Below, piece after piece: positions 18,907 to 29,008 of a DNA stretch of 64,000 nt. Source of the DNA: an uncultured Schlesneria sp. (GTDB lineage: Bacteria; Planctomycetota; Planctomycetia; Planctomycetales; Planctomycetaceae); the NCBI GenBank assembly GCA_903834925.1, contig CAILLA010000173.1:40541-104540 (forward strand), written 5' to 3'. The notes under the pieces are model-generated. The model searched no databases, was not told the origin of the DNA, and saw only the letters and a list, made by a program, of their open reading frames with translations. Position 1 is the stretch's first letter, and every line of letters starts with the position of its first letter. A program made the position numbers and the translations under genes.

Positions 18907-20916
18907 TTACTTCTTAAATGGGTGGATGAACAAATCCAGATAAAGGACAAGTGCCATCAGGCAAAGCAAGAAAGCGAAGCCAACATAGGTTGCACCGATC
19001 ATGACTTGTTCGCTCGGTCGACGCCGAGTACATGCCTCCCACAACAGAAAGACCATGTGACCACCGTCGAGTACCGGAATTGGCAGAAAATTGAGAACAG
19101 CCAGGTTCACACTGAGAAAACCCAGGAATAACAGCATCGCAACCCAGCCTTGCTGGGCAACCTGATACGCTGCATTCGCAATTCCGAGTGGACCGTGAAG
19201 CTCTTTATACGAAACTCGCCCTGTCACAAGACTTCGAAGAGTCAGATAGATATTGAGTGCCGAACTTTTCGTATGTGCGATCGACATCGAGCAGGCTTCA
19301 CCCAGTGAACTCGCCTTTTGGACAAGCTCTTCCGAACGTAGTCTCAGACCGAGAATTGGCAACGGCCAGGACGGGTCCAATTTTGGCTCCAATTCGACGT
19401 TTTTCTCTTTTCCTTCGTCAAGAATCGTCAGAACCACTTTGCGTTGCGGTAGCCGCTGAACCAGCCAGAAAGCATAGGCGACGTTGTTAATTCGTGCTTC
19501 ACCCTTGGCATCGTCAAAATTGACGGTGATGGTTGATTCCTTGGCATCATCCTGATGATCTCCTGGTTCGACGCTACGCACGAGCGTCAATTTCTTCAGA
19601 GGTCCAGGCTTGATACCGATGGTCTCGGCGGAACTACCCGGTTCCACGGCGAGGACAACCGGAAGGATATGAAACGCCGCTCCAATTGAAGGAATCGAGA
19701 GTGGTTCTCCTTCACGCTCGGGTTGATCCAGCCAACCGGGAACGTCGTCAGGAACCAAGGTTAAGGTTTTGCTTTCTTGTCCGCCGCCAGGATTTTGTCG
19801 TGTGACAACGATTTCAATTTCTTTGCCCGCTCGCTTGGCGAATTCGACCGGTAGCTTCAAGGGGTCGATCTGGGTTCCGATGTCCAGGCCGTCAAGTTTT
19901 GCCAGCTTATCCCCTTTCTTAAGGCCTGCTTTTTCCGAGGGCGATCCGTGTCGAACAGCGGCGATTGGCCCCGAATCCAAGGTTAGTCCAAGAGTTCGGA
20001 AGAAATTGTCGGTAATCGTGACGACGTCTGTCTCAGGTTTTTCCAGTGGTTTGCCTGCTTGATCATTCTTTCTCTCGACCGTGATGTCGAGTGAATTCCC
20101 TGTATTAGCGGCCACAGCGCGGTGGAAATCGACGGCGGTTTTCACGTCAAGTTCGCCGACTTTCGTAATGAGATCACCCGCGCGAAATGTCGGCTTCGCT
20201 CTCTCGGTCGCATGTCCTGGCGAATTATCGTAAACGATCAGACTCTCCATCGGCGTCACACCAATTTGTGGATGTGATCCTGATGCGTCTGGATCGACTG
20301 TGATTTCAAAAGGCTTTCCATCAGCATGGATCCCCTCCAGCTTCAGTGGTCCAGACGAAAGAGCAACAGCCAACTGGAGTTCGGGAAACGTGCTGATGGA
20401 ACTGTTGTTAATCTTCTTGATATGGTCTCCCGCATCGAGTCCTGCGACCCAGGCTGGCATGCCGGGACGGACATCGCCAATCAGTGACGGTGATGTAGGG
20501 AAACCAACTTTAAAGACGATGATGAAGAACAAAAGTGCGGTCAGAACGTTCATCGTGACGCCCGCCGAAATGATCGCCATCCGTTGGAAAACTGATTTCG
20601 CCACGTAAGAACGTGGATCTTCAGCAATCTCTTCATTCGTCAGCTGACTTGGATCGGCGTCATCCTGACCAAGCATTTTGACATATCCACCGAACGGTAT
20701 CAGTGACAACGCATACTCGGTTTCACCCCACTTGCGACTGAAAAACACGGGTCCGAACCCGATGCTGAACCTTTCGACGAAAACGTTGCACCATTTGGCA
20801 ACCGCGAAGTGACCAAGTTCGTGCAGGAATATGACGAGACCCAACCCGATTGCGGCGAGTCCAATATTGGACGCGTTATTGGCTATTTTCATCAAATCGA
20901 CTGCGAGGATTTCCAC
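18907..20916 (-). CDS. rseP: RIP site-2 metalloprotease RseP with extra PDZ repeats
   Basis: An intramembrane zinc protease (S2P family) that cleaves membrane-anchored regulators such as anti-sigma factors. HELGH (residues 32-36) lies in the first TM helix and the third ligand is in [12 protein letters not shown] near the C-terminus. Between them are three to four PDZ-like repeats ([55 protein letters not shown]), compared with two in E. coli; this accounts for 669 rather than about 450 residues. The GTG start at 20916 has AGGAG 8 bases upstream. It overlaps the end of dxr by 25 bases, the conserved dxr-rseP order, so translation is probably coupled. Confidence 0.93.
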   Translation of the reverse strand: MEILAVDLMKIANNASNIGLAAIGLGLVIFLHELGHFAVAKWCNVFVERFSIGFGPVFFSRKWGETEYALSLIPFGGYVKMLGQDDADPSQLTNEEIAEDPRSYVAKSVFQRMAIISAGVTMNVLTALLFFIIVFKVGFPTSPSLIGDVRPGMPAWVAGLDAGDHIKKINNSSISTFPELQLAVALSSGPLKLEGIHADGKPFEITVDPDASGSHPQIGVTPMESLIVYDNSPGHATERAKPTFRAGDLITKVGELDVKTAVDFHRAVAANTGNSLDITVERKNDQAGKPLEKPETDVVTITDNFFRTLGLTLDSGPIAAVRHGSPSEKAGLKKGDKLAKLDGLDIGTQIDPLKLPVEFAKRAGKEIEIVVTRQNPGGGQESKTLTLVPDDVPGWLDQPEREGEPLSIPSIGAAFHILPVVLAVEPGSSAETIGIKPGPLKKLTLVRSVEPGDHQDDAKESTITVNFDDAKGEARINNVAYAFWLVQRLPQRKVVLTILDEGKEKNVELEPKLDPSWPLPILGLRLRSEELVQKASSLGEACSMSIAHTKSSALNIYLTLRSLVTGRVSYKELHGPLGIANAAYQVAQQGWVAMLLFLGFLSVNLAVLNFLPIPVLDGGHMVFLLWEACTRRRPSEQVMIGATYVGFAFLLCLMALVLYLDLFIHPFKK

Positions 20917-22055
20917 TGTTGCATCTCCTTTCGCGCCCAGGCGTCTTGACGAATCAGTTCCGTCAAACTTGGTTGAGCGTCGAAGTTGTGTCCGTTAAGA
21001 ATATCGCCGCATGCCAGCGGGATTTCTGTAAATTTCAAATTGCCATCCAAAAACCGTTGTACCGCAACTTCGTTGGCCGCATTCAGCACCGCTCCGCAGG
21101 TTCCACCCCGCTTTGCAACCTCAAAGCCGAGCCGCAACGCAGGAAATGCGTCGAGGTCGGGTGGTTGAAAATCAAGCTGATGCGATCGCGTCCAATCCAT
21201 GGTCGCGATTGTACCAGCCCATCGTTCAGGATAAGTCAAAGCATACTGAATCGGCAATTTCATATCCGGCGGCGAAAGTTGTGCAAGAACACTGCCGTCA
21301 ACAAATTCGACAAATGAATGCACAATCGATTGCGGATGAATCATTACTGCAATCTGATCGATTTCAAGGTCAAACAGCCACCGTGCCTCAATCACTTCGA
21401 GAGCTTTATTCATCATACTGGCCGAGTCAACCGTGATCTTTGGCCCCATCTGCCACGTGGGATGGGCCAGAGCCCGCTCGACCGTGACCTCACGTTCAAG
21501 CCGTTCTTTCGACCAACCGCGAAACGGACCACCGCTTGCAGTTAATACGATCCGCTTCAGATCCCGACGTCGGCCTCCGAGCAAAGCCTGAAATACGGCA
21601 CTGTGTTCACTGTCGACGGGTAGGAGCATCGAACCCGTTTTCTGAGCGAGCTGCATCACCAGTGGGCCTGCGACAACGAGTGTTTCTTTATTCGCAATCC
21701 CGACCCGTTTGCCGGATTCAATCGCTGCCCAGGCTCCCCGCAAACCGGCCGCTCCAACGATTCCGCAGACCACCGTGTCGACGTCGGGATGACAGGCAAT
21801 CTTCTCAATGGCATCAGGCCCGAACGAGACCTCAGTCTTACTTGGGAATGCGTTGCCACCGATCTGTCCGCGTAGGGATAGGTCGGAAATCACAGCGAAC
21901 CGGGGCTGATGTCGATGACATTGCTCGGCCAACGTTTGCCATCGTCCGTGCGCAGTCAATGCGGTCGCTTGCAGGCGCGAATCGTGCGCAGCAATCACAT
22001 CCAGGCAACTGGTACCGATGGAACCAGTTGCACCGAGCACGGCGATCCGGTTCAT
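20892..22055 (-). CDS. dxr: 1-deoxy-D-xylulose-5-phosphate reductoisomerase
   Basis: Second step of the MEP isoprenoid pathway: NADPH-dependent conversion of DXP to MEP. Visible are the nucleotide-binding [24 protein letters not shown], the metal/substrate loop [12 protein letters not shown] and [14 protein letters not shown]. Length is normal (387 residues). ATG 22055 gives the usual N-terminus [11 protein letters not shown]; an in-frame GTG at 22076 is an alternative with a slightly better upstream sequence. The pathway also supplies precursors for the squalene-hopene cyclase encoded at 52928, although the genes are far apart. rseP overlaps its 3' end. Confidence 0.95.
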   Translation of the reverse strand: MNRIAVLGATGSIGTSCLDVIAAHDSRLQATALTAHGRWQTLAEQCHRHQPRFAVISDLSLRGQIGGNAFPSKTEVSFGPDAIEKIACHPDVDTVVCGIVGAAGLRGAWAAIESGKRVGIANKETLVVAGPLVMQLAQKTGSMLLPVDSEHSAVFQALLGGRRRDLKRIVLTASGGPFRGWSKERLEREVTVERALAHPTWQMGPKITVDSASMMNKALEVIEARWLFDLEIDQIAVMIHPQSIVHSFVEFVDGSVLAQLSPPDMKLPIQYALTYPERWAGTIATMDWTRSHQLDFQPPDLDAFPALRLGFEVAKRGGTCGAVLNAANEVAVQRFLDGNLKFTEIPLACGDILNGHNFDAQPSLTELIRQDAWARKEMQQWKSSQSI

Positions 22056-22076
22056 GTCTGGCAGTTCAGAGGGCAC

Positions 22077-22468
22077 GCATCACTCGCAAAGACCATGACG
22101 GACGAGAGATGCTCGCCGTAACTCACGACGTCACGGACGATTACGCACTCCCTTGTTGGACTTCGCATTCTAGGTGGCAAAAAGATTCCCAGCAATAGCG
22201 ATGGAACGGGTTGTCGCTGATCAACTTTGAATCTCGGTGTCGGGTGCCACGGTTTTACCGTCTTCGGTTAAGCCGTGCTCTTCGGAAATGTTATCGAACC
22301 ATGAAGACACGGCCTAGTCGAAGACTCCAAAACCGTGGCACCCCGAGTTCCGAATATGATTCCGTTCATCAGGAGCAACACTAGTGTGCTACGCCAGTCG
22401 GGCCGTTTCACCAGACCAGCCTCGCCCTGCATTTGGGTTGCAGGCGAAGCCCGCCACGTGAATTAGCG
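22077..22468. other. Intergenic region with double-hairpin repeat
   Basis: About 390 bases between the M42 peptidase gene (3' end) and dxr (5' end), both on the minus strand. It holds repeat copy A (22242-22343) and, downstream of it, GCCCTGCATTTGGGTTGCAG, which could form a weak hairpin. The dxr promoter should lie on its left side. Confidence 0.4.
22242..22343. repeat. Double-hairpin extragenic repeat, copy A
   Basis: Terminal arms GGGTGCCACGGTTTT (22242-22256) and its exact complement (22329-22343). Inside is the small hairpin ACCG-TCTT-CGGT (22257-22268). The GTGCCAC ends and the CGTCTTCGG core are shared with copies at 55078-55172 and 63869-63966. Non-coding. Confidence 0.7.
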
Positions 22469-23527
22469 TCACGGCGTAAAATCGCTGTCAGGGTCGATGG
22501 ACAGACAGAATTGAGCAATCAGTTCAGCCGCGTTATCGATGTCATCGAGCGAGACAATTTCCACCGGGCTGTGCATGTAACGATTTGGAATACAAACCAA
22601 TCCTGTTGCGACTCCACCACGAGTCAATTGCAGCTGTGCCGCGTCATTACTCGCTGCAGTTGCCAGGCCGTTGACCTGGATTGGCATCTGAAGTGCGGTT
22701 GCCTTTTCTACCAATCGATCAAAGACAACCGGGTTAACGTTGGGACCCCGGTATAAAACGGGTCCCTTACCTAACTTGATGCGGCCATATTGGTTTTCGT
22801 CGATCGTCGGACAATCGGTAGCGTGGGTCACATCGACCACGATCCCCAATTGCGGATCGATTTGATGAGCACTCGTTTGAACCCCCCGTAAACCGATTTC
22901 TTCCTGGACGGTCGAAACCGCGAACACCGCTGCTTTTGGATTTTGTCGGCTGATCCGTTCTGCTGCAGAAATCACAGTCCACGCACCGACTTTGTTGTCC
23001 ATTCCTGGTGCCGCAGCGAGGCCGTTTCTCAGTTCGCGATATCCAAGCTGCACGGTGATCGGATCACCGATCGAAACAAGTCCTCTGGCTTCTTCACCGT
23101 CCTTAACCGCGATATCGACCCAAAGATTTTTGATCTCGGGAACAGTTTTGCGATCGTCTGGCGATTGGAGATGAATCGGCTTACGAGCGATCACACCTGG
23201 AACAGGTCCATTCTTCGTCCAGACTTGAACGTCCTGTCCGATCAACACCTGCGGGTCCCAGCCACCAATGGCATGTACCCACAGGAAGCCTTTGTCATCG
23301 ATGTGCTTGACCAGCAATCCAATCTGGTCGCAATGCCCTGCAAGCATGATACGGGGCGAGCCGGTCGGGTTGACGGCAGCAATCACATTTCCGTGCCAGT
23401 CGGTTCGAACATCGTTCGCAAAACCGTTTGCATATCGGCGAACGACGTCTTGCACGGGTCGTTCGTACCCTGAAGGACTGGGTGCGTGAAGCAAATCTTT
23501 GAGAAACTGAAGTGAGGTATGATCCAT
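22469..23527 (-). CDS. M42-family aminopeptidase (FrvX-like)
   Basis: A 352-residue co-catalytic zinc aminopeptidase. Motifs: LAGHCDQIG (H65, D67 as metal ligand region), PGMDNKVGAW (bridging Asp), VQEEIGLRG (catalytic Glu pair) and VDVTHATDCP. M42 enzymes form large dodecameric peptide-degrading shells in the cytoplasm. ATG is preceded by GAAGAAA. The small gene at 23542-23769 ends 14 bases upstream on the same strand and is likely co-transcribed. Confidence 0.9.
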   Translation of the reverse strand: MDHTSLQFLKDLLHAPSPSGYERPVQDVVRRYANGFANDVRTDWHGNVIAAVNPTGSPRIMLAGHCDQIGLLVKHIDDKGFLWVHAIGGWDPQVLIGQDVQVWTKNGPVPGVIARKPIHLQSPDDRKTVPEIKNLWVDIAVKDGEEARGLVSIGDPITVQLGYRELRNGLAAAPGMDNKVGAWTVISAAERISRQNPKAAVFAVSTVQEEIGLRGVQTSAHQIDPQLGIVVDVTHATDCPTIDENQYGRIKLGKGPVLYRGPNVNPVVFDRLVEKATALQMPIQVNGLATAASNDAAQLQLTRGGVATGLVCIPNRYMHSPVEIVSLDDIDNAAELIAQFCLSIDPDSDFTP

Positions 23528-23541
23528 GAAAATTTCTTCGT

Positions 23542-23769
23542 TTAATTCAAAAGTCGTTCATCTGGAGAAAGATAGTCGTTCCAGTCTAAAGAAAGTTCCT
23601 CTTCTTCAACACCGAGAACTTCTGCCAAATGCGAGCCACTGGTGAGATGCAGGATCTTATCGATTTCCTCCAGATCCACTTCCCCGCCTCGGATCCCATA
23701 TAAAAGCCCACGACACTTTCCGAGTGCAAGCGTTAACAAGGCTAATTTTTTCATCGATCGGTCGTCCAT
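23542..23769 (-). CDS. Small acidic protein upstream of M42 peptidase, unknown
   Basis: A 75-residue protein, family not recognised. It begins MDDRSMKKLALLTLALG, continues through an acidic helix (EVDLEEIDKILHL) and ends EELSLDWNDYLSPDERLLN. A longer frame to 23862 exists, but GGGGGA lies directly upstream of the ATG at 23769, which decides the start. The 14-base gap to the peptidase gene suggests one transcript; a role as regulator or adaptor of that peptidase is only a guess. Confidence 0.6.
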   Translation of the reverse strand: MDDRSMKKLALLTLALGKCRGLLYGIRGGEVDLEEIDKILHLTSGSHLAEVLGVEEEELSLDWNDYLSPDERLLN

Positions 23770-24160
23770 TTCAACATCCCCCCAATTGTAACAATTGGCC
23801 ATCATTGCGAGAGTTTTGCATCTCGTTGATCGGTACGCGACTCGAAACCCACCGCGAAACATAGGGCGTTTGGCGAAATTAGAGCATACTCAGTGACGGC
23901 TTCGAGATGACCAATTAGAATTTCTCTTAAAAAATGCGTGAAAAATAAAGAATTCTTTTGACCAACCGATCCGCTGAGGTTAGCGTTGACTCTGGTTGTA
24001 AACTCTCGCGGGAAACGCTTCAGTTTTACAAGCATACAAAAGCGCTAGGCACGGATGCAGTACAAATCGCCGACTCAGGCGACTCCGACTGGCGATTAAT
24101 ACCATCACGGATTAATCGCGAGGACGGGCCGCATTTTCGGCTCTACATGGAGGATTCGGA
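23770..24160. other. Divergent intergenic region
   Basis: About 390 bases between divergent small genes. No gene recognised. An inverted repeat AATCGCC (24065-24071) and GGCGATT (24091-24097) lies about 65 bases upstream of the BON-like gene; its meaning is unknown. Confidence 0.35.
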
Positions 24161-24397
24161 ATGAGTTTCGCTTTTGTCCAATCGTCGCCCCAGCTTGTTG
24201 AGCTTTTAGACCAAGTCGAACAGGCAGTCCAAGCCAGAACAGGGGGACGAATTGTCGGCCTCCAAGTTCGCATGGATGACGGACACATCGTCGTCTCGGG
24301 ACGAACTTCAACGTATTACAACAAACAGCTTGTCACTCATGCCATTCGCGATGCCATTGATGACGTTCCGGTCTTGAACGAAGTTCAGGTCTGCTGA
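24161..24397 (+). CDS. Small BON-like domain protein
   Basis: A 78-residue protein with the beta-alpha-beta pattern of a BON domain: VEQAVQARTGGRIVGLQVRM, then IVVSGRTSTYYNKQLVTHAI and VPVLNEVQV. BON domains usually bind membranes or phospholipids, but no signal peptide is present here, so the protein should be cytoplasmic or peripheral. GGAGG is well spaced upstream of the ATG. It stands alone, ended by a hairpin. Confidence 0.65.
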   Translation: MSFAFVQSSPQLVELLDQVEQAVQARTGGRIVGLQVRMDDGHIVVSGRTSTYYNKQLVTHAIRDAIDDVPVLNEVQVC

Positions 24398-24440
24398 CAC
24401 AACGACCGTTTGTCATTTGTCGAAAATGAAAAAGCCCGTA

Positions 24441-24468
24441 GGGTGCAGTCGAATGTTCGACTACACCC
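24441..24468. terminator. Bidirectional terminator-like hairpin
   Basis: GGGTG C AGTCGAA, loop TG, TTCGACT A CACCC: a 12-bp stem with one mismatch, flanked by AAAAAGCCC on the left and GAAAATCC on the right. It lies between the convergent BON-like and ThuA genes, as expected for a shared terminator. Confidence 0.55.
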
Positions 24469-24510
24469 CACGAAAATCCTTACTTGGATTGCGTCACGCC
24501 ACAAGCGGAA

Positions 24511-25419
24511 CTACTTGGTAACACCAGCATCCTTGCGTGCTTTCGCAACTTCTTTTGTGGAAACGTCTGGGTTCGGCGTCGCGTCGCCCGCTTCCTGGCC
24601 AAGGACCCACTTTACCCCACCCGTGACGTGATCCAGGAATCGATTGTCGACCCAGGTTGATTCGTTGTGGCCCAGGTTCGTTACAAAGACTCGGCCATCG
24701 CCATAGTTTTTCACCCACGAGACCGGAACGTGTCGGGCGTCGATCACTTCGACTTCTTTGTCCCCCTCTTTGATTTTTTTCTTGCTACCCTTGGTTGGGC
24801 ACTTCTCGATATTCAAGCTCATCAGGACGTGAACTTTTTCGGGCTGCCAATTCTTGTACCAGTAGATTTCATCCTTGATCTGAAATTCACCGCCGAATGG
24901 CTTCATCGCCGGGTGATTGGTGTCATGAACGGTGATCGTGACCAGTTCGCCTGCATTCCACGGATGGCCATCGAAGGTGCCACCAATCATGTCCCAATAC
25001 GGCTTGTAGTTGTGGTAGGTATCGAGTGCCGAATGAAACCCAATGAATCCATGACCTTTCTTCGGTAACCACTCTTTGAAAAAGTAATCCTTATCGGCAT
25101 CAGAGATGGGTAGGTCACCCGTCGTATAGAACATCACAACGTCGAACTTTTCCAGATTGGCCTTGGTAAAATCAGCAGCGGCGTCTTGTGTACATTGGAC
25201 ATCGAACAGGCCGGATTGCTGTCCGAGTTGAGTCATCGAAATCTCTGCCGGTGACAGAGTTCCTGGCGGCTGATCCTTGCGATCACGATTCACCGAACCA
25301 TGCTTAAACCCCTGGCTTTGAGTCAGCATCAAGACTTTGGCTTTATCCGCTGCTGAGACGGAAGCGGCAGTCACCAAACCAACAAACACCGCGAGCAGCA
25401 AACCACGAGACACTTTCAT
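24511..25419 (-). CDS. Exported ThuA-domain protein (1)
   Basis: A 302-residue protein with a signal peptide (GLLLAVFVGLVTAASVSA) and a ThuA (trehalose-utilisation) domain of the class-I glutamine-amidotransferase-like fold: KVLMLTQSQGFKHGSV, FDVVMFYTTGDLPI, GFIGFHSALDTYH and FVTNLGHNESTW. Planctomycete ThuA proteins are often exported and may act on sugars, but none of these motifs gives the substrate. Start 25419 is chosen because GGAG lies about 8 bases upstream and the signal peptide begins there. A second, more distant ThuA protein lies at 55208-56248. Confidence 0.82.
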   Translation of the reverse strand: MKVSRGLLLAVFVGLVTAASVSAADKAKVLMLTQSQGFKHGSVNRDRKDQPPGTLSPAEISMTQLGQQSGLFDVQCTQDAAADFTKANLEKFDVVMFYTTGDLPISDADKDYFFKEWLPKKGHGFIGFHSALDTYHNYKPYWDMIGGTFDGHPWNAGELVTITVHDTNHPAMKPFGGEFQIKDEIYWYKNWQPEKVHVLMSLNIEKCPTKGSKKKIKEGDKEVEVIDARHVPVSWVKNYGDGRVFVTNLGHNESTWVDNRFLDHVTGGVKWVLGQEAGDATPNPDVSTKEVAKARKDAGVTK

Positions 25420-25540
25420 TGCGGGAAACTCCATAGTGAAAAAACCGGGAATCATCAGCAAGCGACGATGATACCCGCTGACGCCCAACGTTTCACCTCG
25501 CCACAGTCCAATTTGGGACGGTCGTCAACGACGGCAGACA

Positions 25541-26899
25541 TCAGAGTAATTCGCGGGGAACCTCGCCTTGCGGCAGCAGGTGCATCGGTCGTCCCGAATG
25601 ATCGACCACGGTGTCGTTGGGTACTAAACCGATCGCGTGATAGACGATCGCACAGAAGTCTTCGACTCCGATGGGGCGTGAAGCGGGAAACGCCGCTTTC
25701 GCATCGGTGCTACCAATGATCTGACCATGTCGGTAGCCGCCACCGGCAATCAGCACGCTTTGCGCCTGAGGCCAGTGATCGCGACCCGCATCTTTGTTCA
25801 TGACCGGTGTCCGTCCGAACTCGCCGGCCGAAACCACGAGCGTGTCATCCAGCATCCCGCGTTCGGCCAGATCCTGGATCAGCACTCCGACAGCCCTGTC
25901 GTGACGTGGCATTTTGTTGTCCAGACCGCCCTTAAGATTTCCATGATCGTCCCAATAGCCCGTATTGAGCGTCACAAATCGCGAGCCCGCTTCGACAAGT
26001 CGGCGAGCGATCAGCGCTTGTTCGCCCCAACCGTCCCCGTAACGTGTTCGGGTCTTTGCGTCTTCCTTCGAAACATCAAATGCTTCGCGGGTCCGGCCCG
26101 AAAGCAAAATGTCGAGCGCCTGCTGATCGACTGCATCCAATTGGCGAAAGACGGAATTTTGATCGTTCCGCTTTCGCAGTGTATCCAACTGCTTTTGAAG
26201 CCCCACTCGATTATTCAGCGAATCAACAGTCATGCCGTCAACGAGTGCAAAGCTGCGATGATCGCCTCCCAGCAATCGGCCCGCTTCGTCACCATAGCTG
26301 AACTCACCGTAGCGGAAAGGATTGTGAGCAACACCCAACCAAGCACCGCCATGAAAACCAAACCCGCCGTCATTCATATTGACCGAGGTTAGCACCCCGG
26401 TACTCTTTGGACCGATCAGATGTGAGGCGACGGCACTCATCGACGGCTGACGAGGAACTCGATCAGACCCATTGGCACCCGTTCGTCCGGTCAGCATCCA
26501 ATGCGCCGCAGCCCAGTGATCGCCATTTCCATGAGTGAAACTGCGAATCACCGTGCATTTGTCCATAACCTTCGCCTGCTCTGGGCAAAGCTCACTGACA
26601 TCCAAACCTGGCAGCGATGAAGCGATCGAACGGTACGGACCACGAATCTCCGATGGTGCCAGCGGCTTCATATCGAAAGTATCAAGTTGTGACGGTCCGC
26701 CATGCTGCCAGATCAGAATGACTGATCGCTTCGACGCATGTTGAATTCCGCGGCCAGACGCATCTGCGGCAACCGTTTCACTTCGTAGTAACGATGAAAG
26801 GCTCAGTCCGAATGCACCCAATGAGCCAATCTCAAGGAAGCGGCGACGGGAAACGCCATCACAAAAAGGACGCGTCTGACCATGATTGATACGAAGCAT
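25541..26899 (-). CDS. DUF1501 protein with Tat signal (1)
   Basis: A 452-residue DUF1501 (PF07394) protein, an alkaline-phosphatase/sulfatase-like fold greatly expanded in Planctomycetes. The N-terminus has a twin-arginine signal (SRRRFLEIGSLGAFGLSLSSLL). Typical stretches are SVILIWQHGGPSQLDTFDMK, SFTHGNGDHWAAAHWMLTGR, VSAGEFGRTPVMNKDAGRDHWP and AFPASRPIGVEDFCAIVYHA. These proteins are usually encoded beside DUF1549/DUF1553 cytochrome-like genes; no such partner is present here. Enzymatic activity is unproven. It is a paralogue of 27548-28921. Confidence 0.88.
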   Translation of the reverse strand: MLRINHGQTRPFCDGVSRRRFLEIGSLGAFGLSLSSLLRSETVAADASGRGIQHASKRSVILIWQHGGPSQLDTFDMKPLAPSEIRGPYRSIASSLPGLDVSELCPEQAKVMDKCTVIRSFTHGNGDHWAAAHWMLTGRTGANGSDRVPRQPSMSAVASHLIGPKSTGVLTSVNMNDGGFGFHGGAWLGVAHNPFRYGEFSYGDEAGRLLGGDHRSFALVDGMTVDSLNNRVGLQKQLDTLRKRNDQNSVFRQLDAVDQQALDILLSGRTREAFDVSKEDAKTRTRYGDGWGEQALIARRLVEAGSRFVTLNTGYWDDHGNLKGGLDNKMPRHDRAVGVLIQDLAERGMLDDTLVVSAGEFGRTPVMNKDAGRDHWPQAQSVLIAGGGYRHGQIIGSTDAKAAFPASRPIGVEDFCAIVYHAIGLVPNDTVVDHSGRPMHLLPQGEVPRELL

Positions 26900-27061
26900 T
26901 CACAAAACCCTGACGAAAAATAGTTCAACTGATCATGGTTAAAACCGTATCGATACGATGACAGGAGTGTCAACGTGGAAAGTCGACGCTTGGCGGATTT
27001 GACAAACAAGCGAGCGAAATTGGGGATGCGAAATCAAGGACTGTCAACGTTCCTTTCAAGA

Positions 27062-27538
27062 TCACCCAAGCCAGTCGCTGACGATCTCTTTGACATCTTC
27101 CGCTTCCAGGGTCTCATGAGCAAGCAAGCTATCGGCTAATGCCGCTACAGCAGACCAATTCGGTTCAGCGTCCATCATGCGATACAACTCGCCAGTCACC
27201 GCCTCAAGGTATTCTAACCGCTTACGCGGGGCGGCGAATAACGGTTCTGCTAGCTCCCAGGCGGCTTGCCAGTCATTGGCCCATTCCGCGACCAGCCCAG
27301 GATGATAGGGGTCACCTGAATACAGCATCTCGGCAACCGGGCCTGCCAGCGAAACTTGAATCGATCGTTCGCAAAATTCGCTGTCCGACAGCCGTGATCG
27401 CCGCCAGACAATCTGGGTGTCGCCGAACCGTTCTGGACCGTCGTCGTTGTCGGGTTCGATCGTAACCGAACGGACCTTGGCTCCGAGGACTGTCGCCATG
27501 AAAGCGTGACCAGCTTCGTGGTAAGCGGTGAGCTCCAT
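27062..27538 (-). CDS. Free-standing FtsH-type M41 zinc peptidase domain
   Basis: A 158-residue protein made only of an M41-like peptidase domain. HEAGH (residues 7-11) matches the FtsH zinc motif, SLAGPVAEMLYSG matches the following helix, and D89 in ANDWQAAW aligns with the third zinc ligand of FtsH (SNDxxxA). There is no AAA+ domain and no membrane segment. It could cleave already unfolded substrates or work with a partner ATPase. ATG 27538 is used; the frame extends two codons to a TTG. It starts 9 bases after the DUF1501 gene at 27548, so the two are probably co-transcribed. Confidence 0.75.
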   Translation of the reverse strand: MELTAYHEAGHAFMATVLGAKVRSVTIEPDNDDGPERFGDTQIVWRRSRLSDSEFCERSIQVSLAGPVAEMLYSGDPYHPGLVAEWANDWQAAWELAEPLFAAPRKRLEYLEAVTGELYRMMDAEPNWSAVAALADSLLAHETLEAEDVKEIVSDWLG

Positions 27539-27547
27539 ATTCAAAAC

Positions 27548-28921
27548 TTAAACAGCGGTCCCGTTGAAGAGCGATTCGATCACATCGCCAAGGTTTAAAA
27601 GCACTCTTCGTCCCAGGCGATCTTCGACTTCCACTTCAGCAGGCAGACCGAGCAAGTGATAGACGGTCGCTCCGACGTCGTTGGGCGAAAATCCTCGGGT
27701 GGCAGGATAGGCACCTGTGACATCCGAACGGCCGATCACCTGGCCTCCTTGAACTCCCGCTCCGGCGAATAAACCGAAGAAGCATGGACCCCAATGATCC
27801 CGGCCTCGTTCTTTGTTAATCTTTGGCGTACGGCCAAATTCACCAAGCATCATTACCAAAGTGTCATTCAAACGACCACGCGACTCCAAGTCATCGAGCA
27901 ACGCAGAAACACCTTGGTCTACAGGAGGCAACAGCCGTGTCTTCAAGGTTTTGAAAATATCACCGTGGCTGTCCCAGTTCTGAACCCGACCCATGTTCAC
28001 CTGGACGACGGGAACCCCCGCTTCAATCAGGCGCCTTGCGGTCAGCAGTGATTGACCTTCAGTCGTCCTGCCATATCGATCTCGCATGGCATCAGGTTCA
28101 CGATGAAGCTCAAACGCCTGCCCCAGTCGACTGGAAGTAAGCAGGTTAAATGCAAGCTGCTGATCTTTCTGCAATCTCAGCGATTGAGCGACCTCAGCAA
28201 ATTGCGACTGCTTGCGATTAATTTCTTCGAGCAGTATCCGACGCTGGCCAAGGTGGTTGACATCCATCCCTTGAGCCATTGTCAGAGCATCAACGCGGAA
28301 GTCCGGCTTGTTCGGGTCACCCGTGATCTGCCATGGATCAAAGTTCTGGCCCAGGAATCCGGCGTGCTGACCGGGCCAGACGAGTGGTCCTTCTCGCAAA
28401 AAGGTCGGAAGGTTGACTCCTGATGGAAGTCCGTCGTCACGTCGTCGCAAGAATGATAACGCCGAGGAATAGCAGGGCCAGTCATCTCGCGACGCGATCT
28501 TGTCGAAAAAACCACCCGGCTGCTTTTGACCGGTCAACACATGATGTGTCGACATCAGATGGTTGTTGTCTTCGTGAGAAAGCGTCCGAATCACGGCATA
28601 CTTGTGCGCCCGAGCGGCCAGTTGCGGCAGATGTTCGCAAATCGCATATCCGGGGATCGTCGTCGCAATCGGTTGGAACTCGCCACGAATCTCGGCTGGG
28701 GCTTCGAGCTTCATGTCAAACGTATCGTGATGGCTGCAGGCTCCGGTCAGAAACACGATCACAACTGACTTCGGCGATCGTGAAGCTTCGGATCGCGGTG
28801 CAGGGGCAGCCTGGGATCGCTGACCAAGAACCGACGACAGGCCAACCCCGAGCAGGCCGGAATAACCCGCTTGAAGTAACTCTCTGCGCGACACACCTGT
28901 GTAATGTTGATGAACCTGCAC
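27548..28921 (-). CDS. DUF1501 protein with Tat signal (2)
   Basis: A 457-residue DUF1501 (PF07394) protein with a twin-arginine signal (SRRELLQAGYSGLLGVGLSS). Conserved stretches are VVIVFLTGACSHHDTFDMK, TLSHEDNNHLMSTHHVLTG, MLGEFGRTPKINKERGRDHW and AYPATRGFSPNDVGATVYHLL. The start is GTG. The free-standing M41 peptidase gene follows 9 bases downstream. It is diverged from the neighbouring DUF1501 gene, so the two are old paralogues rather than a recent duplication. Confidence 0.87.
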   Translation of the reverse strand: MQVHQHYTGVSRRELLQAGYSGLLGVGLSSVLGQRSQAAPAPRSEASRSPKSVVIVFLTGACSHHDTFDMKLEAPAEIRGEFQPIATTIPGYAICEHLPQLAARAHKYAVIRTLSHEDNNHLMSTHHVLTGQKQPGGFFDKIASRDDWPCYSSALSFLRRRDDGLPSGVNLPTFLREGPLVWPGQHAGFLGQNFDPWQITGDPNKPDFRVDALTMAQGMDVNHLGQRRILLEEINRKQSQFAEVAQSLRLQKDQQLAFNLLTSSRLGQAFELHREPDAMRDRYGRTTEGQSLLTARRLIEAGVPVVQVNMGRVQNWDSHGDIFKTLKTRLLPPVDQGVSALLDDLESRGRLNDTLVMMLGEFGRTPKINKERGRDHWGPCFFGLFAGAGVQGGQVIGRSDVTGAYPATRGFSPNDVGATVYHLLGLPAEVEVEDRLGRRVLLNLGDVIESLFNGTAV

Positions 28922-29008
28922 GACTCAATTCCCTCGCCAAATCCGAAAAACCGAACGCACAACTATACTCTATATCGGATCGAAAGGGCAAAGTCGGTTT
29001 ATAAAGAG

